A DNA stretch of 64,000 bases from assembly GCA_021442155.1 (NCBI GenBank), contig CM038228.1:16834608-16898607 (forward strand), given 5' to 3'. Below are positions 52,392 to 64,000 of the stretch, piece after piece; the stretch's first letter is position 1; each line of letters begins with the position of its first letter. The notes under the pieces are model-generated. The model did not search any database, had not been told where the DNA came from, and saw only the letters and a program-made list of their open reading frames with translations. The DNA is from Cymbidium sinense (taxonomy: Eukaryota; Streptophyta; Magnoliopsida; Asparagales; Orchidaceae). The position numbers and the translations under genes are program-made.

Positions 52392-54623
52392 TCTTCTCTT
52401 TACAACAATTAGATTCTACGTGAATATCAAATGAAATAAACAAAATTACAAAATTAAAACTTACAAATCCTTTAAATAACTTAAAATAAAACCACCTATC
52501 CTATTAAATTGAATAATTCATAACTTTAGGCAATCATAATTCAAAAGCCTAGCTAGACATATCACACTAAGCTTAAACACACATTAGAATGCTAAGTCAC
52601 CACTTCTAGCTTAAGGTTAGGACGTTGTATGTAATGATGTTTTGTTTGATTTTGTGATATTTTATTTTAGACTAGATGTTAGGATTATGGTTTGACTAGA
52701 TGTTAGGCTGCTGTTTGCCTAAAGTTATTTTCGATAGGGGATTATGCTAATGGGGCCACAAAATAAATATTAATGTTTCTACTTGCAGATTGCTTATGCC
52801 CCTAAGTATAATTCATGATTAGGATAGGTGGGCTTGGTTACCCATGTGTGCATGCTTAAGTCCAAATTACATAATAACTACTTGGGATGTATGTATGTTT
52901 AGCTAACATCTATTTTGCAGGTGTAGTGAGATTTTACTTTTCCATAAAATGTAATTTTGCAATAGGAATTAGGATTAGTGTTATGGGGTTTAGGATAAGC
53001 AATGGCTAGAAGGCATAATCTTGGGAGGCCCTGTGAAGCCTTGGAGCACAATCAAATCAAGAGAAAATAAAGAAGAAAGAAGGAAGAAGGAAGAAAGAAG
53101 TAAGGAATGAAGACCCCCAAAGCACTAATTTACTTTTAAATTAAAATATTCTTTTATAATCTAGGTTGTATAAGGGTAGAGCTTGGATACCCAATTTTCT
53201 CTTTTCTGGGGTGTACCGTGGCATTTTATTCTTTTACGAGATCTATACATGTTTTGAATGTCATGTTTAGATTGTGTAATATTAATTGCATCTTCTTCAT
53301 ATTTTCTTAAACTTGATGTTTGAATGTGTGGCCTGGATGTGGTAGGCTCTTAGAATAAAATTAATTTTATTTACCCTAATTAACAACTCAAAACTAAAAT
53401 TTTAAATCAACTTTCAACCTTAATCCTAAGATATAATCAAAGATAATTAAAAGATTTAGCAACCCCTGAATGTTGAATCTCTAACAACATGCATACCATC
53501 TTATTTCACTCTTGAAATAATGAGGGTCTCCATTCTTGCACTTCAGGGAATGCTTGATCTATGAGAGAACCCCCTCATAACGGAGATCTCCCTCTCTCTT
53601 TCTGATTTGGCCAATAACTTATAATTGTTTTAAGCCTTTGTCCAGAATATTATGTCAAAATGATATAAGAATTTGTAAAGTTTTGCATTTAGACCAAGTC
53701 ATATACTCATGCCAGTCATGATCTAGTCTCTTGGGAGTGTGTTTAGGACTCTAGTCTTTTTCTAAATTAAATAATAGCCTAACTATCTTGCAATTTCATA
53801 AGACCAACATACATGATTTTAAATCACAGGAGGTGTTAGCTAGCCACACACCAGTTGTATGTCCAGAAGAGTCGAATAGGTTTATCCTCTCTTATGGAGG
53901 TAAACCCTTATGTCCCCCTTTCACTTAGATTTAGGTCATGCTCTTAGCTTGTGCTAAAGATCTCTAGATTCATGATCCAAGATTGCTTATTTCTTTTGGG
54001 CTATGAGTATAAATCCTCACCTCTTAGGCATTTTCATAATCTTGTGTTGATGGACTATAAGCCTTAGCATTCTAATAAAATTTCAACTCAAAATAAAATA
54101 AATCTTCTCTTGCAAACATATAAAGCCTCACCATATGGTAGATTGGGGTATTCACTAGGCTTCCTAGTATCATGAGTGCTCCCTACTTATCTTTCTTTGG
54201 AATAAAAAATAAGTCTTCTAAATTGAACATTCCCAATTGATTTTCCAAAAGTAACCAATTCATTGATAGCCTAACCATGAAATATTTTGAGATAAATGAT
54301 TGACTACTTTAATCGAGAGTATTCTTAGAAATCTAATTTAGGATGTAATTAAGTATGGAGGCTTGCCACCATAAGAAACTAAAGAACCCATCATAAAATA
54401 ATTCCTGCTTTACATTTTCATGTAAAGTTGGGGAAAGATCTTTGGTACATTCGAAGACCCATCATTCCTTAGGAGTCTTTATTAGGTGATTAAGTCCAAT
54501 GTAGGGTGATGTTTCTATCTTTCAAGATAGTACATCATACCTTGATGTTATACCGATCATTTCAATAAGTACCCCACTAAGATCTGCATGGTGTCAACAT
54601 GGCATCTTAAATAAAATGCCACA

Positions 54624-54903
54624 ATGGATCTAAGACCATAATAGGTATGTAGTGATCATTAATATCATCGAAGATCTCCTGAAGGTGCAAGATAAATAGA
54701 GATGTGTGGTCATTGAACTCTTTAACTAAGTGTTTAAACATCAAGGTTGTGGTTTCTATTTTAAGGGATTTGCACATATGAAAATGCTTATCAGAAGTAT
54801 CTTCCCTATCATTGGATGATGATATGACAATCAACAAGAGTTTCACAGTTCTTTCTTGGTTAGATTTAGGTTGTAGTTCAAAATTATGTTTGTGAAGGTG
54901 CAA
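54624..54903 (-). pseudogene. gypsy pol fragment: protease-RT junction
   Basis: The frame contains LVKEFNDHTSLFILHLQEI then FDDINDH, matching the spacing of the LL.EF.DV.P..LP.LRDI..HID segment that precedes the RT palm in Ty3/gypsy elements. It stops at the copy E boundary before any catalytic motif. Confidence 0.5.
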
Positions 54904-55449
54904 AAAGAATTCTATGGGGAGGATGTAATTGACCTCTTTTTATTAGGCTTTATAGAGAATAATTTGATTATTTTCTCATTATATTTGAATACATAAGTAT
55001 TGTCATGATCATAATGGATTGCATTCATATCATAAAGCCCAATCTTCCTAGTAAGATATGAGTTATTTCCATTAGAAGAACATCACACCAAATTTGATCA
55101 ATATAACTACTTATCTTAATTAGAATAAGACATTTATTTATGGTAAGCAAGGATGTGTGATTTATCCAACTAACTTAAAATAGTTTCGAGTAATTTAGTC
55201 ATAAGGTGGGCTCTAATGATAGCATGTGCTGATATAACATTCATAGCACTCCTTTCATTTATTATTAGCTTACAGCTCATTTCCTTACATAAGATAATCA
55301 TTGAAAAAAATATTCTTTCTTCTAGTCTTTTTTTTTTCTAGAACCAGTCATACACCTTATAATTGATATTAAATTATCTATATTTGGATCCACTTCTTCA
55401 TCTAAAAGTGGTGTATCATTATGTATCTCTTCAATATCCTCTCCTTCTC

Positions 55450-56490
55450 CTAAATTTTTTTATTCATCTAGAAATATAATTTTTGCTTTACATTGATTTT
55501 GCATATGACCCTTTTTATGACATTTGAAGCAAATTATCTCTCTCATATTTTTGGAAGTTGATTTAATGGAGGTCATTTTGGAAGGGTTGTTCGACATAGA
55601 AGGATTAGGTCTAACGATAGACTTTTGAGATTGGGATGCAGTTTGATATTTAGAAGACATTTAAGCTTTAATCGTGGATGAGGATGTAGTATTTTAAGTT
55701 TTTCTAGAAGTAAAGCATAGTGAAAGGTGCCCTATAAAGTCTGAGAGTTATGAGGTTCTACCTCATTTCTAATAGCTCCTCTTAAACTAATGACAAATTT
55801 ATTAGCTAGCTATCACTCTTGATCAGTGCAATGTGTTCTAACTATTAAGTCCTTAAATATATTCATATATTCCACTACTAACATATTCCATTATTTAAGA
55901 GTAGTCAATTGATTGTGGAGCCTTTTATCATGATTTCTAGGACAATATTTAGCTCTTAAAATTTTTCCATTTCTATCAATGTCATGAGGGTTATACCAAA
56001 TTTTCTTCTTTAGCTAAAATGCTATTTTAGTAGATTTTCACATGATCTACTAATTTCATTTTAATGAACGTAGTTCATTGATAATCATCTATATGATACC
56101 AATCAAAGAAATCTTTATTTGGGTTAACTAATCTAAAAATTTATTGGTCATGAACACATCATACGTTGGGGATTTTATTTTAACTTAATTTATAAGTTCA
56201 TGTGAAGTTTTAGGGACCCTAAGATGTTCTTGTCTAAGTATGTTCTTTAGGTTTGACCTTTTCGTAAGATAGTCATCACTAGGAAGTTCAATATTTTTCC
56301 CTCTTATGGGTACTAAGTCATCAAATATGGAATATTTGGTGGGGTTTGAAGCCTAGTACTCAAGATTTGAACTTGTGCAGTTAGGTTCATGAGAAGGTCT
56401 TCTACCATAGAATTTCTCTTACATAGATCTCATCTACCCTTCTAAGTAAGTCTTCTAGTTAGTCTAAGCTAACGAATTTAGGTGGCATGA
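55450..56490 (-). pseudogene. gypsy gag with CCHC zinc knuckle
   Basis: The start codon near 56490 opens MPPKFVSLD with LLRRVDEIY following. The central capsid part reads FFDWYHIDDYQ, TFIKMKLVDHVKIY and LAKEENLV in shifted frames, typical of retrotransposon gag (W..Y..R..F..LKL...A..WW). The last part is open from 55660 to 55460 and ends with CFKCHKKGHMQNQC, a complete CX2CX4HX4C nucleocapsid knuckle. Many stops precede it. Gag packages element RNA; this copy cannot make a full protein. Confidence 0.75.
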
Positions 56491-56982
56491 GGTAAACAAA
56501 AGAATGTAAATATATCACTCTAAATGAAGTTTAAATATGTGTTAAGTGAACTAGATTTATCATAATGAGATTCACAATTTTAGAAATGATTAGCCTTTAG
56601 TAAATGCAAAGTAACTTGTAGATACTACAAAATAGTAAGTAAACTTACATAGAAATAAACATAAGATCTTTAAATATATGAGTTTAATTTTATGTAAGGC
56701 TTGTATATGAGATTTGACTATTTTAGTGAACTCTCCCTTACTCAAGTATTATGGCTTGTACTTACATTAACTAGAGAAAGGCTAGGCTTTATTAGTGGAG
56801 ACAACTAGTTGGTAGTAAAATAAATGTTCATATGATTACCTACCACATGAATTTAACCTAAGTTTCCAAGAGAAATCACTAAATATGTAAAAGATATTAC
56901 ACAAAATATAAAATATAGAACTAATCTTGCTTGGAATTGATAAGGATCATTTACAAGAACTATCTCCAAGCCTCAAAATGTT

Positions 56983-56996
56983 AGGCTTTATACCAA
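56983..56996 (-). other. Probable primer-binding site of the gypsy element
   Basis: The minus strand reads TTGGTATAAAGCCTAAC, a mutated form of the initiator-Met tRNA site TGGTATCAGAGCC, at the expected place between LTR and gag. Confidence 0.5.
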
Positions 56997-57589
56997 AATT
57001 TATGGAGTGATCGTGGAGAGGATGTTGCAATGGATGGAGGAAGAAGAAATGCTCTAAAGTTTTCCACTCACCAAAGTAGAAGGGATGTGAAGAAGTTTTT
57101 CTCACCCAAGTAGAACTACAGTGAAGGATCACTAAATCCTCCGGACGGTTGGCCACCAAGCTCTAACCAAAGAGTCTACACTAAATTTTCTTCACTCAAA
57201 ATAAGCCCATTCTTACTATTAGGCCAAAATAATTGTTTATATTAGAATAATACTCCAAGGGATGTGTCCCTTGGGAGAAAACCACTAAAAAAATTTGAAA
57301 AAGTTAAAATTTGTCATTTCATGATGCCAATGTGCTAGCTTCTCTATCTCCAAATACTAAATACCATATAATGCAACGCCAAGGCATTATAAGCCCAACA
57401 CATAGTCACCAAACTGACACCTATACAAATTAACACATGAACTTACATGATTTCAAAGATAACTCTTATACAACACTTAAACATGATCAAATACATCCAC
57501 TAAACACATGGGATATCAATATTAAAATACCATAATACATATAGTCTAATAAAAGTCCACATAAGTTCAAGCTTTAGTTTGGGACCTTG

Positions 57590-58265
57590 TGATAGATCAT
57601 TTCCTCCTTTGATGTGCTACATCAATTTAGGTAAGCTCAATTTGGTTTGAATTGGATTGAATTTGATTTTGGCCCTGTAGTGTTAAATTGGGATAACTTG
57701 GGAAAACTAAGCTAATTGGCCAAATTGAGTCCTAATTAGACCTCAATCAAGTTCAAATGGTATTTCAAATGATTTGGATTAATTTTGGTTTTATCCCTTT
57801 TAGTCTTACATAGGTCAAGTTGGGTCAATTGAGCCAATTGGTCAAATTGAAAATCAAGTGAGTGTGATTTAGGTATAATTGATGCTTTGGATGTCATGTG
57901 GTTGATTGATTAAAGTTATTGGTTAAGGTTTGGAAGTGACCTAAATGGGTCAAAAGAATAAATTTGGGCTAAATGGGCCAATTAACTGGATTTGATCAAT
58001 TATGCTTAATTTGTATTTGATTGTATTATGTTTGAAATCAATTTGGTTTAGTGTATTGGAGTTTGGGTTGGTTTGGACTAGGTGGATTCCAATAAGGGTC
58101 TAACCTTAGGGTTAAGTCTTATGAGTCTTGAGTTTGGGTTTGGGTATCCTCCTAATCACTAGAAGTTTTTTAGACTATGAGGAAATCCAAGTACCAAGAT
58201 GAGAATCATAGGACTAAAGAGGATATATGCCAACTTCACTAAAAGTGAGGTTAATAGTGTTGCAA
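57590..58265 (-). repeat. Inverted 5' fragment of family L
   Basis: Read on the minus strand it begins TTAACCTCACTTTTAGTGAAG, like the family start (TGTTGACCTCACTTTTGGAGTGAGG), then has AACTTCTAGTGATTAGG and the TTGACCCAATTTGACC-type words of domain 1. It ends within domain 1, so about 0.65 kb remains. Confidence 0.6.
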
Positions 58266-61127
58266 TAAAAAAATTCTAATATAAATAGAGCCATCAGAAC
58301 ACAACAAAAGTAATATGAAATATTCATATCACATGGTAAATATTATAGAATTATTATTTTTTGATGCACGGAAAGAAAAATATCTTAATAATAATAGAAC
58401 ATCATAGCAACATGGCACAATCCAATTGTGCAATCAACTAAAGTAAAAGAATTCTAGTAGTACACTCATAATCTCATCCTAGATAGCCAAAGGTTAACAC
58501 AAACAAAGCAACCTAAAAACAACCTTTATATGGTCACGACTATAGGGTTGTGAACTAAACATCACATAAGTTTTTGCAAGTCAGTGTATAAGGAAAATTT
58601 TTTATGGCCTTGATTTGAAAGATAAGCCAGTTATCTAACTTGATCATGCTAATGGTTATCACTTTTAATATTTTATAAAATAATAAACTTTAGACTATTC
58701 ATGCATCTTTAATGGTCATATAATAATTCAATTATGATTAAATAAATTTATTGTTAGATGGTTGTCCCTCTAATAACAAGAATTACTTTGTCATAGCTTA
58801 AATTAAGTTTAGATTTCAATTAATCTTAATCTAACCTAAAGTTCTAACCATTATTCATATACAATAGTATGATAGATAATAATTAATATAATCAAGTACT
58901 AAATAAAGACTTGATATTCAAATTCACCTTGAATACTAAAAGATCCCAAATAAAATGATACAAAGATTAAGAGTGTTTAAGGTGCTAAAGGCATAATTAA
59001 TGGAGGGAATCCACTCAAGAAAGAAAGAAATTGGCCTAAGTATAAGTGTATACTTAAGACCTGATGTTCAATGCTAATGGTTGATTGAACCGACAAAAGG
59101 CTTAAACATAAATGTATGAATTAGTTAGGTAAGGCTAGCCAATAGTGATTAGTCAGTTATAATTGAACCTGATCCAAAGGGTTAATTAATTTCATTGGAT
59201 AAATTTAGTAAAATGACTAGAAAACAAGCTGAGCTAAGATGAATTGCATCATAATATGTATATGCTCATGAATATTTTTTAATCACACAAATGTTAGTAA
59301 GAGGGATATGAAGAGTGCAGATATAAGTTTTACATAGAGATGACACTTAACCCAAGGGTTACTATGTGTTGGAGACTCAACGAATGAATGTTACCAACTT
59401 GTTAAGGAAAATAATGTATGTTATGATATAGTTATCTATTAGGATGGTTCAGAGATTAATCATACCCTAAAAAGTTATGTATGATGATCATATTTAATGT
59501 GTTTCCCCAATAGGTTAATCTACCTCTAAGAGGTGGTCATTTGATATACACATGAAGTGGTGTAAATTGAATTTGATTGATTTGATCAATCCTATGAAAA
59601 GAATAAGGTTGAGATCAAATCAATTAGACTTAGAGATCTATTGTGCCAGTGCATATGCATAGGGTAGATGCTTCATCTAGTCTGAATATATGCTCAAGAA
59701 ATTGTGACACACATAAGTATTCCAAGATGCTTATGAATTGAAATGATATAGTTTATGACTTCAAACATGAAATTTTAAGTAAGATTATGTTTAAAGTCAA
59801 TGTTTAAGTAGTGGGCCCCACTAATTAATTATCCATCAACATGAGTTATTTTACCATAAGAATCCTTTTTGATTGATTGTTGTTGGATATGCAATGTTCA
59901 TATTGATTCATAGAGTTTATCATGGGGTTTATTAGGATGTTTGATGAGTTTATCCTAATTAATTTAATTTGTAATTATTTTGGCAATTACCAATCATTCA
60001 TTTGTAACTTATCATGTAGGGAAATTTTTAATTACAAGTAATTGAAAATATCTTACTTTCATCTTTATAAACATTAGTTATTATTTCTATTATTTATGAT
60101 TTTCTTCAATTTTGATAATTATTAATTATTTAATTTAAGGAATTACCAATTTCAAACCATAATGAAAATTTATGAAATTTCTATAAAATATTTAGACCAC
60201 CACTTTGATTATTCATTATTTTTTGAATTTATTTTATTTTATTCTTTATTTTAATAATTTTTGATATTACTTAAATAGCCATAAAGATTCATAAAACTCT
60301 AATTTTGAATTCATAAAAAGATAAGATTTTTATAAAAGTCTTAGATTAATATTCTAATTATTTTGCAAAATTTAAATATTTTTAATTAATGTATTCCTAA
60401 ATTTTCTTTAATTTTTAAATTAAAAAAATGAGTTGATTTAGTTTCAAAATTTATAATCCATTTATCTTAAATCAAAAAATTAAGAAAATTGTTTTATAAG
60501 TTTAGGTTGGCATCTTGAAAATACTAAATTTTCATGATTTTTCTTAACATATTTAATTTTGGTTTATTTTCTTATTTTTTTAAAATAGTTAATTTGTTTT
60601 AAAATTTTGTACTTAATTCATTTTAAGTCAATAAAATATGAGAATTTTTCAGTGAGCTTAGATGATTATTTTAAATACTTTCTTAATTTTATATATTTTT
60701 AATTTTATTTTTTATTCTTTAGAATTTTGAATTGTGATTTGAGACAGTAGAAATTATATAATTAATTCAAATTCATTAAAAAAATTATGAAAATTTTCAT
60801 TTAAATCTAAAGTGGTGATTTAAATGTTCTTCAAATTTTTCATATTTTCATTAGATATTTTTTTATTTTTTTTTGTGATTTTTAAATAGTGATAGAGTGG
60901 CTTTAGAAATTTATATCTTTTTAATCTTAATTCTAATTAGTTTGAAATGTTTGATGTTTATACTTCATATTTAAATTTCATGATTTTAGAATAATTTAGA
61001 TGATTTATATTTAAAAAAGATTAAATAATATTTTTAAAATTATATTTAGTCTACTTATTTAAAGTTTAGGGTTTTTTTAGTTTCATGTTGATTAAAAATT
61101 TTAAACCTTGATCCTCACAAGATTGTC

Positions 61128-61181
<54 letters not shown>

Positions 61182-62562
61182 CTAAATAATTGAAGTGTGA
61201 TTAATCAGATATATTTGGTTTAAATAGTTTAAATCGAATGGCTCCACTAGCGTCTCCTTCGCTAGAATATGTTTATAATAAGAGAGAATGGGTCGGGTTC
61301 GGGTCGACATGATCTATGTGAAATTCTCTCCCTTATGCCATTTGAGAAAATTCATTCACTAGGGAGCTTGAGAAGGAGAAGTACAATTGATTCCATGGCT
61401 TATTAAGCCATGACACTGGGAGTTCATTAACCAAGACCAATGCAAGGGAGGAGATCAATGATCAAATCATGAAGAATATATGAGAGATTAATAAAGATTC
61501 TTGGGTTGAATTTGGGTCCATTGATATAATTAAGCCTATTTAAATGTTATTAACCCAATATAGGATAAATTGGATCAAAAGCTAATGGGTTTATTTTGAT
61601 TAAATTGAACTTATCATTGGACCCATGCAATGTCCATCTAAATATGAATGAGCTTTTGGATGTTTTAATAAAGCATTAAAATTGAGACTTAGTACATTAA
61701 AGTTTGACTTATATTTGACCTATGGTTGACTTATGATCCATAGTCAACCTAGATTTATAATAATTTATTTTAGTCATCCAAGAAAAATATTTTAAAGTTT
61801 AAATTAATCAGTGGGATTTATAGAGTTGATAGAGGAAGGGACCTACTTTTGAGTTTAAGCATAGGTTGGAGGTAGATGGGTTCCTTTAACTCAACCCTAG
61901 GTAAAGTCTCTCAATGTATTTTTGAGGTTGGGCAAGCCAAACCTCAAAGCCCTTGAGTCATGGAGATAGATTTGATTACTTAGGTCCAACACTTATATCC
62001 ACTAGGGGAAGGTTAAACCTAGGTAATAAAAGAAGTCTATCCTATGGTTAGCTAGAGTTAAACCAAAGTTGTAGGAAAGATTTAAAAAATTTAATAAAGA
62101 CCCTCCTACATAGGTTTCTCTTAAGACATATTAGGGCTATTCTAATGGCATAATTAGATTAACCATGTTAGTTGCTTATAAAGAATTTTAAGTTTAACTT
62201 TTTTGACATTTTGGAGGTCAACAAATGGCTTTTGTTCAATTATTTTGCAATTACAATAAATTATGCATATGTTTTCCACAATTTGCATGATGATTTAATT
62301 CTTATATTATGCTTTATTAGTTTGAATTCCTTGCTAAATGTTCTATGTTAATATTTCATTAGTTTTACTAGAAGTTTATATGATATTTTGATTGATCTTG
62401 GTTGCTACGTTTATATTTATTAATTTCTATTATGATTTCCACTTAATGCTAATTATGTTATTTTAAATCTTTCAAATCATGAATCATTCAATTCTTTTCT
62501 ACATCTAGATTAATTAATTACTTATAATCTTAAATATTGAAACCATTCATAAACAAGCACCT
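58266..62562. other. AT-rich DNA, no gene recognised
   Basis: Very AT-rich from about 59900 to 61100. No protein family is seen on either strand, and no element ends are recognised. A GA microsatellite lies at 61132-61179. Confidence 0.5.
61132..61179. repeat. (GA)n microsatellite
   Basis: 48 bp of uninterrupted GA units. Confidence 0.97.
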
Positions 62563-62760
62563 CACTATAAAAAAAAAAAAAAAAAATGAATATTGATAGA
62601 CTATCTAACTAAAAAAATTGCTTGAATTTCTAGCGGACTATCAATTGCATAATTTTCGGAGGACTAGCCATCACAGAAATTTATCATAGAAAATTTTTGT
62701 AGACTAGATGTTAGAAATTTCCACCACATATAACTAGTTTAATTTTCTAAAGAGATCTAT
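62563..62760. mobile_element. CACTA-like terminal fragment
   Basis: CACTATAAAAAA at 62563 is followed by a poly-A run and words such as AATTTATCATAGAAAATTTTTG, similar to the subterminal repeats at 32900-33130. No opposite end was found. Confidence 0.35.
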
Positions 62761-64000
62761 ATAAAATATCTTTATAATTATAGACATATATGAAGAACGA
62801 TAATGAAGAACAACACTAATCTTAAAAGTCATAAGTTATTTTTATTTTGAATAAAATTTTGTTTATTTAGGCCTTCATTACTCTAACAATAGATGACATA
62901 CTATATCAACACACTTGAGATGGAAAGAATTTTCCTTTGGAAATAAGAAGAGCCAAGGCATATCTTAAATAGCTAAAGATATATCAATAGATTTCATTAG
63001 AATAATCCTACCATTTTGAACATGTAGATGATATCTCCATGTTTTAATAACATTTTGGTATTTTTAGAAACTACCGAAACAATCATTGATGGTAGAAAGA
63101 TATTTTAGCTTACATAAAAGCTACTTATAAAAGCAATAACGAGTAACATATTTCTAAAGGTGTCTCAACTCAATAATAGAGTTGCATCATTAAAAGAAAA
63201 CAAAATACAAATGTTAAAAAATAAAACATATACAATACATATTGGATTCTTACTAATTATTAATGGAATAAACTTTATAGCTCTAGTAGGTAAAGATAAA
63301 TATGACTACATATCATGTTATTGACCTTTTTGGCACTAAGTTTAGGCATTTTATACCTCTTTTATTCCATCATTGTTATCAAAAACTTAATTTAGATGTT
63401 TTAAGCCTAGTTTATTTGAAGTGGTTCGGACTTTAATTTGAACATACACCTATTTGAGCTCGTTGCTAGTTTGTTAACCTTTAGGCTACTTTAAAATTTA
63501 TATGGTCAAATCCTATGTGTTCAAATTAACTAACCTTTGATCAATTCTTAATCCATTAATCCATTAATTCATAAAGATCTTAGACTTTGAGCTTGAGTCT
63601 TATGAACTAACTTAAAATTTTGATTTTATTAGCTAAACAATCACCAAAAATTTTAGAAACCACTAAATCCATTTGACTCTAAAGAGCTTATCAAGTTTAA
63701 GCTTGTAGGTGAAATTTCCAAAGTGACCTCGAGTCTATTGGACTGAAGCTTTGGCCATTTGACCCAACTTTAAGCCTAACCTAATTTGAGTTAACCTAGG
63801 CCTAGATTTACCTAGCCAATCCTTTTCTCACACTCCATAGACCATCAGAGGACCTTAAGCATGTTTGTATCTGTTTAAACTTTAATTAACTTAATTATAT
63901 AATAAAAATGATATTTTTATCACCAATAATAAGATTTCATACAATAATTAGTCAAATTTGAACTTTTTATGGTGCAAAGATTTGGTTGAAGATTACAAGT
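62761..64000. other. AT-rich DNA at the right edge
   Basis: No gene is recognised. From about 63690 the words CCATTTGACCCAAC and AACCTAATTTGAGTTAACC recall family-L domain 1, so another family-L copy may lie here or beyond the window. Confidence 0.4.

Larger units (their letters stand above)
42842..54623 (+). mobile_element. Family-L unit, copy E, interrupted by copy C and by an assembly gap
   Basis: The left part is 42842-45326 and the right part 52392-54623. It starts TGTTGAACTCACAATTAGTGAGG, like the start of copy C, and ends ATAAAATGCCACA, like the family end. When copy C and one CTCTT are removed, the two parts join exactly as the uninterrupted sequence of copy A reads at about 4358-4385 (CTCTTTCTACTCTTTACAA). 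The TTGACC-rich domain is shortened and part of domain 2 is lost in the N gap. No matching target duplication was found, so this is an older copy, next to a gypsy fragment on its right. Confidence 0.7.
54624..57405 (-). mobile_element. Ty3/gypsy retrotransposon fragment (LTR/leader, gag, start of pol)
   Basis: Read on the minus strand, a probable LTR of about 400 bp begins TGTTGGGCTTATAATGCC at 57396-57379 and runs to about 57005. The primer-binding site, gag, nucleocapsid knuckle and the beginning of reverse transcriptase follow in order. The element is cut off at 54624, where family-L copy E ends. The rest of pol and the 3' LTR are absent from the window. Confidence 0.65.

Noticed and set aside
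45327..54623. Reading 45-54.6 kb as a complete LTR retrotransposon with two LTRs
   Set aside because: The 52.4-54.6 kb segment repeats 50.2-52.4 kb, but it is the right half of an older copy split by insertion, as shown by the CTCTT duplication and the intact site in copy A.

Overview
The window looks like nuclear DNA of a flowering plant: an AT-rich, repeat-dominated stretch holding one recognisable host gene. That gene is an intron-containing class II phospholipase A1 of the DAD1-like lipase family, at 24750-26745. Its exons are GC-rich, especially at third codon positions, against an AT-rich background. This is compatible with a monocot, but it is a weak inference and I do not name a species. 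A 100-base N run (43694-43793) shows a draft assembly.

Almost everything else is transposable-element DNA. From left to right: (1) 1-6581, a long non-coding unit (family L) cut by the window edge; (2) 6582-15175, AT-rich DNA with three direct copies of a roughly 1-kb unknown repeat; (3) 15185-24212, an intact-looking 9,028-bp Mutator-like element (MULE) with 120-127-bp terminal inverted repeats (TIRs) and a perfect 9-bp target duplication. It holds a decayed FAR1-type transposase on the plus strand and a decayed Ulp1-type cysteine protease on the minus strand, pointing at each other; (4) 24750-26745, the lipase gene, about 530 bp beyond the MULE, with a one-base frame disruption in exon 1; (5) 27086-31566, a decayed Ty1/copia element; (6) 32867 to about 39268, a probable CACTA element split by a second family-L unit (34673-38921); (7) 39270-42841, a second, older MuDR-type transposase relic; (8) 42842-54623, a third family-L unit containing a fourth one (45327-52386) nested inside it with a perfect 5-bp target duplication; (9) 54624 to about 57405, a fragment of a Ty3/gypsy element on the minus strand; (10) 57590-64000, an inverted piece of family L, then AT-rich DNA with one CACTA-like end.

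Two results stand out. The MULE is delimited to the base and carries both transposase-like and SUMO-protease-like genes, an arrangement related to the Kaonashi/CUMULE-type MULEs of other plants. Family L consists of TG...CA-bounded non-coding units of 4.2 to 7.1 kb that create 5-bp target duplications. They behave like exceptionally long solo LTRs, or a coding-free retroelement, and no internal coding region is present. All coding regions apart from the lipase are broken by many stops and frame changes. No rRNA, tRNA or CRISPR features were seen.
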